From NCBI GenBank assembly GCA_948875265.1, contig CAQRYF010000028.1:1-20410 (forward strand): a stretch of DNA of 20,410 bases, written 5' to 3'. Shown piece by piece: positions 1-8,869 of the stretch. The notes under the pieces are model-generated. The model ran no database searches. It saw only the letters and a list, made by a program, of their open reading frames with translations, and was not told the DNA's origin. Source of the stretch: an uncultured Clostridia bacterium (GTDB lineage Bacteria > Bacillota > Clostridia > TANB77 > CAG-508). Each line of letters opens with the position of its first letter. Within the stretch, counting starts at the first letter, position 1. The position numbers and the translations under genes are program-made.

Positions 1-974
1 ATGCTTTTAATTTTCTTCGTTGTCTAGTTATTGCTTTTGGATTTATTCTTCTAATGATCCTACCTGTTTCAGTTAGTGAATATTTCAATTGTAAAAATTT
101 AAATGTCTGTGATAACTTTGCAATATGTGTTTTTTTAGGATTTATTACTAATTCCAATTTATCTGCAATTTTTAATACTCCTTCTAGCACCTCATTTAAG
201 AATTCTTTGCTCTCATGTATTATATAACTATCATCTGTATATCTTCCATAATACTTACAACCTTTAACAATTTTTATATAATTATCAATTCTACTAGGAT
301 ATGCAATTCCAATATTTTGACTTGGTTGTGATCCTATATTAATCCCTCTATCTTTATTAGATTCTATACTAAATACTTGAAATATATTTTGCAGAATCCA
401 CATTGTCATTGCTTTATCTTCATTATTCACATTTCTTAACAAATTGTTCATAACCTGCAAACATTTCTTATATGGAATACTTGAATAATATCCACTAAAA
501 TCCATTAAAAGAATATAACCCTCGTTGTTTTTGTGTTCTCTATAATATTTATGTAAGTGTATTTCTAGTCTTTTTCTGCTAAAAGCTACACCTTTATTTT
601 TTCGACTAGCTCCATTATCATGTATTAGAAAAGGAGAAATAGCTGGGCTTAACACTTCATCACAAAGTAAATGATTAACTGTCTTGTCAACCATTATATT
701 TGTTGTAATATTTCTTTTCTTGCCTCGCTCTTTTATTACAAATTTTGTTCCGCTTTGTTGGTCTGTATGTCTTTTCAACCATTGCTTTTTGAATTTGTGC
801 AGTTTCTAATAATTGATTCATTTCAAAAAGTTGTGCTTTGTATTTAAATGGAGCACCAGCAATTGCTTTTTTCCCAGCTTTATAAATTAAATTAGCATCA
901 TAAAATTTATTCATAAAATCACTTGTATAGCAGTAATGATCGTAATCAACTGCATAATGATTAGCATTTATCAA
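1..974 (-). CDS. DGR-type reverse transcriptase, partial, read through a +1 shift at CGG
   Basis: This is the reverse transcriptase of a diversity-generating retroelement; it would copy the adjacent template repeat into error-prone cDNA. In the downstream frame I read motif A as ILLMDFSGYYSSIP, the DGR-characteristic IGSQPSQ, the catalytic YTDDSY box, and a C-terminal KFLQLKYSLTETG followed by an Arg-rich stretch still open at the window edge. The N-terminal part (974 to about 752, ending TYRPTK) lies in another frame that stops at 687. Skipping the C of an in-frame CGG at 750-752 joins it to GTKFVIKERGKKRNITTNI, a normal RT motif 0/1 region. The start is uncertain: the open frame begins with TTG at 974 directly after a stop, and an ATG lies 20 codons later. 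It follows the TR, as in known DGRs. The assignment is secure; the frame joining is inferred. Confidence 0.92.
750..752 (-). other. +1 frameshift site at CGG in the reverse transcriptase
   Basis: The minus strand reads ACA AAG CGG AAC in the upstream frame. Skipping the C gives AAG-(C)-GGA-ACA, Lys-Gly-Thr, and enters the frame carrying all catalytic RT motifs. The unshifted frame stops about 20 codons later at 687. CGG is codon 75 counted from the TTG. An A-run (AAA) lies next to it, so a simple indel cannot be excluded at this site alone. Confidence 0.75.
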
Positions 975-1069
975 TCAGTTCTTTTACGGATTGAAGGGAC
1001 AACCTTTCCTTTCCCTTTCCCATACTATTACCAATGGAAACATAGTCCATAAAAAATTTGTATAGTAGT

Positions 1070-1164
1070 GAAATCTGGACGCACACCGTTAGAGTTGGAC
1101 GCACTGTTGTTGTTGGCATTACCGTTGCTGTTGACATTAGCGAAATTAGATGCAGAAACGACAT
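1070..1164 (-). repeat. DGR template repeat (TR)
   Basis: A 95-nt segment matches the 3' end of the target gene (1787-1881) over its full length without gaps. Read in the VR frame it encodes SASNFANVNSNGNANNNS and then ASNSNGVRPDF, rich in AAC/AAT Asn codons, the typical substrate for adenine mutagenesis. By hand count there are 22 differences from VR: 13 at TR adenines (of 26) and 9 at other bases. It lies between the Avd-like gene and the RT and has no convincing coding role. The TR RNA is presumably transcribed from the minus strand. Its flanks do not match VR, which defines the repeat ends. Confidence 0.9.
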
Positions 1165-1187
1165 ATAAAGATTACCCCAATTATATT

Positions 1188-1703
1188 TTATTGTTTTATA
1201 TCTTTAAGAAATCTATTGTCAGTTTGTCTGAGCTTTTTTATCATATTAAATTCTTTTTGAATTTCTATGACTAAAGATGTGAATCTATTTAGATCAGCAT
1301 ATAAACATTCTCCAGCATACTGAAGTTCATCTTGAAGAACATTGCAACAACTCATTGCTTTATCTAGCTCTAGTCGTCTTTCTTCAAATTCGGACATATA
1401 TGTTGGAAATATTGTATTTGCAATTCGTAGATGTTCATTTATTCCACAAGCAGAATTTATAACTTTATCTGTTATTCTTAATATTTGATTATTAAAATAT
1501 TGATATATTCGCTTTTTAGATTTTTCCTTTAGCTTTTCATCCGTTATATTTTTTGTGTTTTGTTCTACTACATCATTAATTTTATTCAAATCAAAATAGA
1601 AATTATTTTCTGCAAGTTTCGTTACTGCAGTTCGTATTTTATATGCATTATGAACTGTCTGTAATTTACTTTCACTTCTTTGGCTCTTTTTTATTTCTGA
1701 CAT
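1188..1703 (-). CDS. Avd-like DGR accessory protein (putative)
   Basis: This 171-residue, strongly helical, charged protein has no signal peptide or membrane segment. It sits exactly where accessory variability determinant (Avd) genes lie, between the variable-protein gene and the TR. Avd proteins are small helical-bundle proteins that bind the RT and RNA. Here the N-terminus is basic (MSEIKKSQRSESK) and long helices follow, e.g. around FEERRLELDKAMSCC and LNRFTSLVIEIQKEFNMIKK. It is longer than the roughly 125-130 residues of the classical Avd. The start is the ATG at 1703; an AAAGGA lies upstream but rather far from it. The assignment rests mainly on position and helical character; I see no diagnostic motif. 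Confidence 0.55.
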   Translation of the reverse strand: MSEIKKSQRSESKLQTVHNAYKIRTAVTKLAENNFYFDLNKINDVVEQNTKNITDEKLKEKSKKRIYQYFNNQILRITDKVINSACGINEHLRIANTIFPTYMSEFEERRLELDKAMSCCNVLQDELQYAGECLYADLNRFTSLVIEIQKEFNMIKKLRQTDNRFLKDIKQ

Positions 1704-1705
1704 TG

Positions 1706-1786
1706 CTAATCAAATTTTCCTTTCTAACATATTGTTTATATTTCGCTAGGGACAAGCCCTAGCTTGATGTTCGATTATTTGATTAG
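1706..1786. repeat. 10-bp inverted repeat bracketing the VR-side hairpin
   Basis: CTAATCAAAT at 1706-1715 and its exact reverse complement ATTTGATTAG at 1777-1786 flank a smaller perfect hairpin (1745-1763). The right arm overlaps the stop codon of the DGR target gene and the left arm lies just before the Avd-like start. The pair could form a larger stem around the inner hairpin in DNA or RNA. Function is inferred only from its position next to VR. Confidence 0.6.
1745..1763. other. Hairpin/cruciform downstream of VR
   Basis: GCTAGGG-ACAAG-CCCTAGC is a perfect 7-bp stem with a 5-nt loop, 23 nt beyond the 3' end of VR on the coding strand. It has no T-tract, so it is not a standard terminator. 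In the Bordetella phage BPP-1 DGR, a hairpin of similar size just downstream of the IMH promotes retrohoming; the position here is equivalent. The match to that role is by analogy. Confidence 0.65.
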
Positions 1787-2629
1787 GAAAGCTGGACGCA
1801 CACCGCCGGCATGCGAAGCACCGTCGTAGTGGGCATTGCCATTGGTGCCGACATGGGCGAAATGAGACGCAGAAACGACATCTCTTAGCCAATACCAATA
1901 TCTTTCTCCTGCATCATTTCTTGCTACTGTTAAGTCAGGTCTTAATTTGAATAATGATAACTGTTGCTTATCTATTGTATAATTATATGGTAGATTAGCT
2001 CCATTTTGTATATTATGGAATATATTTCCACCGTATACCATAATTTCATTCATTAATTCTATTGTACTGTCAAACCATCCTCCAGCACTTTCATATCCAT
2101 TTGTTACAGCATTTGCAAGAAGATTTTTATGTTGTACAATATGACTTATTTCAAAATCATTTTGTATCACTGCTTTAAATGGTGTTAAGTATTCTGTGTA
2201 CATTTTACTACCAACATAAGCTCCAGTTGTAATATTAGTATCATTCATCTTAGCAGTTCCCATTATTCTTTCTGGAATCATTAAGATATGTGGTGTCTTG
2301 CATTCAGCATCTCCCATATTTAATCGGTAATTAATATCTGCAACTAAATACTTTCTTTTACTTACCTTTCCTATTATATAATCTCCTATAAAAACATCAT
2401 CAAAAGTTCCTGTTGCTATTTGTTGTGATAGTGTACCATTATAGAATAGATCTGTTATATCTTTTCCTCTATATATTCCATTGTGTGCACCTGCATTTTT
2501 AGGAACTATAGCTTTTAGCAAATCATCTATTATTACCTTTTTCGTTTCTCCATTTGCACTATCAACAAATGGAATTACATCTTCATTAACTGGTATTCCT
2601 TTTACTAACTCTGTTATTTTCTTAATCAT
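1775..2629 (-). CDS. DGR target protein: C-lectin-like tail tip/receptor-binding protein
   Basis: The 284-residue protein is probably displayed at the tail tip, where DGR-driven variation of its C-terminus would change receptor specificity. The start ATG at 2629 has a strong AGGAGG. The N-terminus (MIKKITELVKGIPVNEDVIP) resembles virion-attachment segments of fibre proteins. The C-terminal half ends with WYWLRDVVSAS, the variable repeat, then GGVRPAFLIK. The WxLR...GVRPA pattern is that of C-type-lectin-like/formylglycine-fold domains of many DGR targets and of DUF6273-like domains. Variable positions cluster in the last 35 residues. It follows the baseplate-like gene and precedes Avd, TR and RT, all on one strand. 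The DGR-target role is well supported; the exact virion position is inferred. Confidence 0.85.
   Translation of the reverse strand: MIKKITELVKGIPVNEDVIPFVDSANGETKKVIIDDLLKAIVPKNAGAHNGIYRGKDITDLFYNGTLSQQIATGTFDDVFIGDYIIGKVSKRKYLVADINYRLNMGDAECKTPHILMIPERIMGTAKMNDTNITTGAYVGSKMYTEYLTPFKAVIQNDFEISHIVQHKNLLANAVTNGYESAGGWFDSTIELMNEIMVYGGNIFHNIQNGANLPYNYTIDKQQLSLFKLRPDLTVARNDAGERYWYWLRDVVSASHFAHVGTNGNAHYDGASHAGGVRPAFLIK
1787..1881 (-). repeat. DGR variable repeat (VR) with IMH-like 3' end
   Basis: This is the 95-nt partner of the TR and encodes about residues 250-281 of the 284-residue target protein. It reads SASHFAHVGTNGNAHYDG then ASHAGGVRPAF. Asn codons of the TR have become His, Gly, Tyr and Asp through changes at adenines. 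The 3' end, GGTGTGCGTCCAG, is identical in TR and VR and is the likely initiation-of-mutagenic-homing region. Nine differences are not at TR adenines; most are silent third-position changes. Confidence 0.9.
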
Positions 2630-2695
2630 AATTCTTTCCTCCTATAAAATAACATATTTTGCAAATTAAAATAACTATTTTGCAATATAACTGTA

Positions 2696-3541
2696 TTACA
2701 ATCCAGCTACAATATATTCTCCATTTTCGGTTGCTAGTATTTCTCCTACTTCTGTTGTTATTGGAGATATAGCATCCATAACAATTTCATTTAAGTTATC
2801 TATTTCAACTTGTAAATTTCCAGCTGCATCTTCTGATAATTGATCTTTCATTTTTTGAAACCATACATCAAAAGTTTTCTCCTCTTCTTTGAAAAAGTTT
2901 GACATTATCGTTTTAAATTCTTCAAAGTAAGAATCATGTTCCACTTCTTGATCTTCATAATATTTTTTATATGCAGCTTGCCATTGAGCATATAAAGTAG
3001 ATGTATCGACTTGATAAAGTAAACTTGTAACCCAAGGGCATTCATCACTTCCTCTACAATCTGTAATTAAGTCTTGAGTAATCTCTACACAAGAAGGACT
3101 TATTCTAATATCAGCCAATCTAAATTCTGCTATATCCTCTTCTGTATTAATATTAGGATGTATAGGATTACTTGAAGCTGAACCTTGTCTATAAACTATA
3201 CTTCCAACTCTTCCTGGTTGTGTTTTATCAACTTGAGCTATAATACTATCTATTCTTGTTAATACTTCTGAATTTTGTGATATAGTTATTATTAAATCAC
3301 TTGGATTTTCAAACCACTTATCTCCAATCAAAGCATAACCAGCAGATACAATTACATTCATTCCGTTATTTGCTGCAAAAACTTGTAGAAAATCTGATGG
3401 AGTTCCTTTTGGTGTTGCAAAAACTCCATTGCTTATTAATTTTCTATATGGCCTATTCATATCTTCTGCTGAATATTTTCTATCTCCATCAATTGCATCA
3501 AAAAAGCCAGCATCTACTTTATATTTCACATCGTTTTCCAT
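2696..3541 (-). CDS. Baseplate/receptor-binding-like structural protein
   Basis: The 281-residue protein has a strong ribosome binding site (AAGGAGGT) before the ATG at 3541. Its first 130 or so residues look like the N-terminal domain of baseplate upper-type and related siphovirus adsorption proteins: GFFDAIDGDRKYSAEDMN, then NGMNVIVSAGYALIGDKWFEN and ITRIDSI-like segments. The pattern of self-contained beta-rich head followed by helix is common there. Residues about 180-240 are helical and charged (YAQWQAAYKKYYEDQE; FKTIMSNFFKEEEKTF), suggesting a trimeric coiled stalk. It lies between the gp37-like tail gene and the DGR target, so it may connect the variable tip to the baseplate. No enzymatic motif is seen. 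Confidence 0.7.
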   Translation of the reverse strand: MENDVKYKVDAGFFDAIDGDRKYSAEDMNRPYRKLISNGVFATPKGTPSDFLQVFAANNGMNVIVSAGYALIGDKWFENPSDLIITISQNSEVLTRIDSIIAQVDKTQPGRVGSIVYRQGSASSNPIHPNINTEEDIAEFRLADIRISPSCVEITQDLITDCRGSDECPWVTSLLYQVDTSTLYAQWQAAYKKYYEDQEVEHDSYFEEFKTIMSNFFKEEEKTFDVWFQKMKDQLSEDAAGNLQVEIDNLNEIVMDAISPITTEVGEILATENGEYIVAGL

Positions 3542-3559
3542 TTTTGACCTCCTTTTTTA

Positions 3560-4714
3560 TTATTCTATATTTTCAAAAGTTGGTTCCATAGTGTAACCAT
3601 TATCATCTCGATTTTCTATTACTTCAGATATTCTTACATTAATAGAGATTCCATATTCATTAACGATTTTTACAATATCACCTAATTTATAATCCTTTTT
3701 ATATTGGTAACTCATACCAACTATTATTTCTCCTGAAAAAGAAGTAACAGATGTATAAGCCGCCATCTTTTCATATCCAGTATTTCTTAAGTTTTCAATA
3801 TAAATATTGTTACATAATTGAACATTAGTAACTTCTCCAGCATCATTTTTAGTGATTATTGCTATATTACTTCCATTTACTTGATAATAAATTACATTAT
3901 TTATAACTTTTTCTTTTCCATTTGGATAATTTATTAGTAATTCATCATAATCAATTTCACTAGAAACACTACGAGCATCAACATATAATTCGTGTCTATC
4001 TATTCCTACACCTTTACCAATAGTTGTTGTCCTTCTTGCTACTCCTTCCCCTTCTCCAGCAATTAATGCAACATTTTTTATATTGCTATCATCTTTTGAA
4101 TAATCTGTTGTAGAAATATTATCGTAATTATGAGAAAAAGTAATATATTTACTTATATCTCTTCCCATATATAACACAAAAACAAAATTATTGTTGTGAA
4201 CAGTAACTCTATATCCCCATCCATATTGCTTACATAGTTCTTTTACTTTGTTTCCAACATAATCATAAGTTACTTGTTCTCGAATGGCATCAGAAAAACC
4301 AACTTTATCAGCAAGAAGAAAATTTTTGATTCTTCTATCTGCATCTGTTGGTTTAATAATTGAATCATTAATAAGAGTTCTAATATAATCCTCTACTAAT
4401 CCATTAAAATTAGTCTGTTTTACTACTATTCTCTGATTTAATATATCTGTTATATCAATTCCTGTAAGAATTAGTTCATCTCCATTTTCTTCATCAGTTT
4501 TTAGGTTTATCTTTTTGATTTTACAAACCATATCATCATCATTTCGAGCAATATATTTACATTCTTCTATTTTCTTAAAATTTTCTTCAGAAGCTGAAAT
4601 AACTAATTCACAATCACCAATATCATTATACCTACTTGCCCATATTGCACTTGAATATGTATCAATTATATATTTTTTATTTAATTCATTATCTAATAAA
4701 TAAAATTCTTCCAT
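3560..4714 (-). CDS. gp37-like/Tal-type tail protein
   Basis: The 384-residue protein opens with MEEFYLLDNELNKKYIIDTY and a W.RYNDIGDCEL segment, characteristic of the siphovirus ReqiPepy6 gp37-like family and of tail-associated proteins that follow Dit. Such proteins form the hub closing the tail tube. Further features are a LTGIDITDILNQR strand pair, YGWGYRVTV, and a C-terminal YKLGDIVKIVNEYGI.INVRISEV segment typical of the last domain. There is no lytic domain, so this is a short Tal without hydrolase. It follows Dit with only 6 nt between them and is presumably translated from the same transcript; an AGGAG lies 12 nt before the ATG. Confidence 0.8.
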   Translation of the reverse strand: MEEFYLLDNELNKKYIIDTYSSAIWASRYNDIGDCELVISASEENFKKIEECKYIARNDDDMVCKIKKINLKTDEENGDELILTGIDITDILNQRIVVKQTNFNGLVEDYIRTLINDSIIKPTDADRRIKNFLLADKVGFSDAIREQVTYDYVGNKVKELCKQYGWGYRVTVHNNNFVFVLYMGRDISKYITFSHNYDNISTTDYSKDDSNIKNVALIAGEGEGVARRTTTIGKGVGIDRHELYVDARSVSSEIDYDELLINYPNGKEKVINNVIYYQVNGSNIAIITKNDAGEVTNVQLCNNIYIENLRNTGYEKMAAYTSVTSFSGEIIVGMSYQYKKDYKLGDIVKIVNEYGISINVRISEVIENRDDNGYTMEPTFENIE

Positions 4715-4720
4715 ATATTA

Positions 4721-5581
4721 TTAAACTCCTAAATATACCTTATAATAATTAAAACGGATATCTACTAACATATCATCAGATCCTTCATCAGCCAAGAAAC
4801 TAAAATTATTATCTCCTATCCCTAACTGGAAGAATGTAGAACCGCTTCTAACATAAGGAATTAGATTATGTTCAACTGCATCTCTTGTTAAAATTACTGA
4901 TTTACTGCCTCTATTACAATTAATTACTAATTTATCATTTTTTATAAACTCATAATCAAGAATAAAGTTTTCTCCATTATCAACATTACGAATCTCCAAT
5001 TTTCTAACTGTACCCATAAAGGTAACATCTATTATTAATCCAGTTTCACTTTCACTATCATTTATAACATTTGTTACCTTTTCAAGTTCAAGAGTAGAAA
5101 ATGGAATTGGTTCATCTATATTTATAGAAAATGGGAATGTAAATCCCTTTATAATTTTTGAAATGCTTTGTATTATTGTATCTATATCTTTGAAATATGG
5201 ATTTGGACACAAAATTGAAATTTGAGCAACTTGTTTTTGTGAAAAAGGAGTAACGTCTAATGTTTGAACATATCCTTCAATGAATACATCTCTTGAATCA
5301 TCTTTATAATAGATTTTGCACCATTCTTTATTTCTACAATATTTATATAATGTTAATCTGTTCTTTTGAACATCTCCATTAATATAAACAGTAATAACAA
5401 TTTCTCTATTTGGAATTCTTGAACTATTAAAAGAAGATCCATCACCATTTGCATAATTTGATGTATTTATATTTGCATTTGGAGGGTTTAAACCAGAAAT
5501 ATCTGTTACTTGAAAGTTTTCTTCATTATTTGTAAGTTCTAAAACCGCTCCTTTGGCATTTTCTATTTTTAGTATAAACAT
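4721..5581 (-). CDS. Distal tail protein (Dit)
   Basis: The 286-residue protein has the Dit/Sipho_tail layout. An N-terminal beta domain (FQVTDISGLNPPNANINTS; SRIPNREIVITVYINGD) is followed by KEWCKIYYKDDSRDVFIEGYVQ and the well conserved FSQKQVAQISILCPNPYFKD, which ends the first domain. The C-terminal half is a galectin-like beta domain. Dit hexamers join the tail tube to the baseplate. The AGGAGGGG ribosome site fixes the start at 5581. It sits directly downstream of the tape measure gene and upstream of the gp37-like gene, the standard order TMP-Dit-Tal. Confidence 0.85.
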   Translation of the reverse strand: MFILKIENAKGAVLELTNNEENFQVTDISGLNPPNANINTSNYANGDGSSFNSSRIPNREIVITVYINGDVQKNRLTLYKYCRNKEWCKIYYKDDSRDVFIEGYVQTLDVTPFSQKQVAQISILCPNPYFKDIDTIIQSISKIIKGFTFPFSINIDEPIPFSTLELEKVTNVINDSESETGLIIDVTFMGTVRKLEIRNVDNGENFILDYEFIKNDKLVINCNRGSKSVILTRDAVEHNLIPYVRSGSTFFQLGIGDNNFSFLADEGSDDMLVDIRFNYYKVYLGV

Positions 5582-5596
5582 TTCTATTTCCCCTCC

Positions 5597-8500
5597 TTAT
5601 GCATTTGCATTTACTAAATTTAACAAATTCTTTGTTTGTCTGTATAGTTGTAACCTTGATGGTTGCTTTGGTGCATTAATGATTTGTGTGAAATTATTAG
5701 TGTTTGAAGTTGTGTTTGATATGTTGTTTGTAGTTGCTAAATTATTGCCTCTTAATTGTTCTTTCATATCATTTGCTACTGCTTTAATCCAATATTTATT
5801 TTTATGCAATGGAACAACAGCCTCATCTCCTTTACCTTCAAGCAAGTATGGCTTACCTTTTTTTACAACAGTACCCATTTCTAGTTGTGGAATTTGCGGA
5901 ACATTAAAACTATGTATCCAGTCAAAAGGTTTAATTCCTACTATTTCAATACCTTTTATCTTTTCTAATATTCCATTTATAGCATTAAAAGGAACCGCTA
6001 TTACTTTATTTATTCCACCTATTATTCCATTAACAACTGTTTTGAAAACATTAACAATCCCTTCTTTTATTCCATCAAAGATTTTTCCTCCTGCACTAAA
6101 TACATTCTTTACTGCTTGCCATGCATTTGAAAATATATTTTTGAACCAATCAGTAACATGAGAAAATGCATTTTGTATACCTTGCCAAATTCCTCCAAAG
6201 AAATCTCCTACTCCAGAAAAGGCATTTTTTATACCTTCCCATGCTCCTTGGAACATATTCCTAAACCAATCACCTATTCCACTAAGTATTGAAGTAACAT
6301 TATCCCAAAGCCCACCAAAGAATTCTCCAATACCTTGGAAGATTGCAACTATATTGTCCCATGCTTGTTGGAACATATCTTTAAACCAAGTTCCTACATT
6401 TGCAAAAACATTCTTTATACCTTCCCATGCTCCGTTGAAAAAATTGTCCTAGTTGTTCTGGTAATTGTGCTAATGCTTGGAAAATTGCTACAATTATTTG
6501 TGGAATTGCTTTTATTAATTCCATACATATTTGTGGAATCGCCATAACAAGTCCCATAAATAATTGAATTGCTCCTTGAATAAGAGTTGGTAAATTTTCA
6601 ATTAATACTTGTACTATTGTCATAACAATTTTAGGTATTTCAGGTATTAAAGCTTGTATAATTTGTGGTATTGCATCTATTATTCCCATTAGCAATTGAA
6701 TTGCTCCTTGTATAATTGCACTTATTCCACTTATTAATCCATTTACTATGGCTTTTATAATAGTTGGTAATGCATCTAAAAGAGCATCTATAATTTGAGG
6801 AATAGCATCTATAATTCCCATTAATAACTGAACTGCACCATCTATTAAAAGAGGTATTCCTGTTATTAAACCATTGACTATACTATCTATTATTTGTGGT
6901 AAAGCATTTAGAATTGATCTAATTACTGTTGGAATTGCTTGTACAATTGCCATAAAAAATTGTATTGCTCCATTTATTAAATCTGGGATAGCATTTACTA
7001 GTGCCTGTATTACCTTTGGAATCATATCTACTATTGCAGTAACGATTTGTGGTATTGCTGTTGATAACCCCTCTAAAAGATTTGTTATTATTTCTACACC
7101 AGCAGTTATTAAATCAGGAGCAAATCCTGCTAATGTATTAATTATTGAAGTAATTAAAGAAGGGATTGCTTCAATTAGTCCCTTAGCTAATTCTGTAACA
7201 CCAGCTAGTAAATCTGGTAACATTTCGCTTACCATATCGATTATTTGAGGTAGTAATTCATTTAATAAGGACATTATACTATCAATTACTAGTTTTACTT
7301 TTGGTAATATATTTTCTAAAACAGTACCAACACTATCGATAAAGTTTTCCATCAAAGTATCAAAATTTGAATTTTCATCAGCCATTCCAATTAATAAATT
7401 GGTCCATGCTGATTTCATTGATCCTATTGATCCTTGAATTGTTGTACTAGCTTCTTTAGCTGTTGTACCTGTAATATCCATCTCGGTCTGAACAATATGT
7501 ATAGCTTCAGTAATATCTGCAAAACTATTAATACTTAAATTGGCCATCTCACCATTTGCTTTTTTAACTTTATTGGCATCTGCAATAAGTCTTTCCATTT
7601 CTGACTTTGTACCACCATATCCAAGTTTTAAGTTATCAAGCATTGTATAATTTTGTTTAGCAAATCCCTGATATGCATTTTGTATTGATTCCATTGAAGT
7701 ACCCATTTTGTTTGCATTATCTGCCATATCTGTTATTGCTGTGTCAGCAACTTTAGCAGCTTTTTCTGTATCTCCATTTAAACTTTGTAGTAATGAAGCA
7801 GAAAAAGATGTTACTGTTTCCATATATTCATTAGCAGAAAGTCCTGCTGTTTTGTATGCATTATTTGCATAGTTTTCAACTATAGGTGCACTATCTTTAA
7901 ATAAAGTTTCAACACCGCCAACTAATTGTTCATAATCAGAGTATGCTGTTATAGCTTGCTTTCCAACATCTATTATTGCTCCCCCTAATTTCATTAGTGC
8001 TCCTATTCCAGCCTCAATAGCACTTGTTGCTAAATTAGCTAGAACTCCTTTCATAACAGTAAATCCACCTTGAGAAGCTTCATTTGCAGAATCTCCTGCA
8101 TCTTTTATGCTTTTATCTAATTTATCTGCTGCTTTATCAGCTTTTTCCATCTGATCTTTGTTTTCTTGTAATTCTGTTGATAAAGTTTTTACTTCCTTGC
8201 CTAACTTCTTTGCTTCTGTTGAATTTGCTCCATATTGTATAACCGCTTCTTTATATGCTTCCTTTGCTTTGTTAACTGCATTTTGCTGTGCTTCAATTGT
8301 ACTTGACAATTGACTTGTTGCACTTTTTGCTTTTTGCTCTGCTGATTGTACTTCTTGTAATTTTGAAATATAATTGCTATATTCCTTTTCAGCCTTTGCT
8401 ACTGTTGCTTCTTGATTATTTACAGCAACAGTTAAATCAGCAACTTGTTTTTTCATTGATGAGTGAGCCTGTTCTGCTGAACTTAATTGTCCTTCTAAAC

Positions 8501-8843
8501 TTTTTACTTCATCAGAATTTTCGCCATAAGTTCTTTTAGCTTCTTCTAATTTTTGCTTTAATGTTTCAACTGAATTCGCAGATTGCTTTTCATATTTTTG
8601 TGCAGTTTGTAATTGAGATTGATAAGCTTGTAATTTTGAAGTTTGGGCTTCTATTGTTGTTTTTAATTGTTTTAGTTTTGCATTTAAACCATCACTTGAT
8701 TTTGACCAATCATCTAACCCAGCACTTGCTTTGTTAAATTCTGATTTTGAAACTTTCATTAAATTATTTGCTTCAGTTATATTTCTTTTAAATTCTGATA
8801 TATCAAGTCTATATTTGGTTGTTATATCTTCTCCTTTTGGCAT
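5597..8843 (-). CDS. Tail tape measure protein, joined by a +1 shift at CGG
   Basis: When joined, this is a 1,081-residue tape measure protein, which sets tail length and is ejected during DNA entry. Residues 1-260 are predicted coiled coil (many EAK/KAEKE runs). Then follows a TP901-like core around YSDYEQLVGGVETLFKDSA, and about residues 520-800 are hydrophobic repeats of the type IPQIIDALLDALPTIIKAIV. The 6381-8843 frame ends abruptly with an off-family tail after codon 803. At codon 804, CGG, skipping C gives CAA-GGA-GCA-TGG and continues as QGAWEGIKNVFANVGTW to the natural C-terminus at 5597. The same FQGAWEGIKN motif recurs some 40-50 residues later without any break, so the correct residue is Gly. 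Start at 8843 follows GAGGTG. Confidence 0.9.
6432..6434 (-). other. +1 frameshift site at CGG in the tape measure gene
   Basis: The minus strand reads TTT TTT CAA CGG AGC in the first frame. Skipping C gives CAA-(C)-GGA-GCA-TGG, Gln-Gly-Ala-Trp, continuing in the second frame. Unshifted translation stops 17 codons on, at 6381. A T6 run 4-9 nt upstream offers an alternative (one extra T), but that would give FNGAWEG rather than the FQGAWEG seen in the intact copy further down the same protein. Confidence 0.82.
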
Positions 8844-8869
8844 TCTTACTCACCTCTTTTTAACGCAAA

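Noticed and set aside
961..1164. A 67-residue open frame over the template repeat starting MSFLHLISLMSTATV
   Set aside because: It reads the TR in a frame different from the VR frame, lacks a ribosome site and has no family-like content. The segment is explained as the DGR template.
1068..1274. Plus-strand open frames across the window, such as this one and those antisense to the tape measure and capsid genes
   Set aside because: They are antisense shadows of AT-rich or repetitive minus-strand genes, with Leu/Ser/Phe-rich low-complexity translations and no ribosome sites.
1745..1763. Hairpin after the DGR target gene as a transcription terminator
   Set aside because: There is no T-tract on either strand after the stem, and the downstream Avd, TR and RT need transcription from the same strand.
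6600..7260. Repetitive ATAATTTGTGG-like motifs as a CRISPR array
   Set aside because: Spacing and sequence are irregular and they encode hydrophobic IPQII-type repeats of the tape measure protein.
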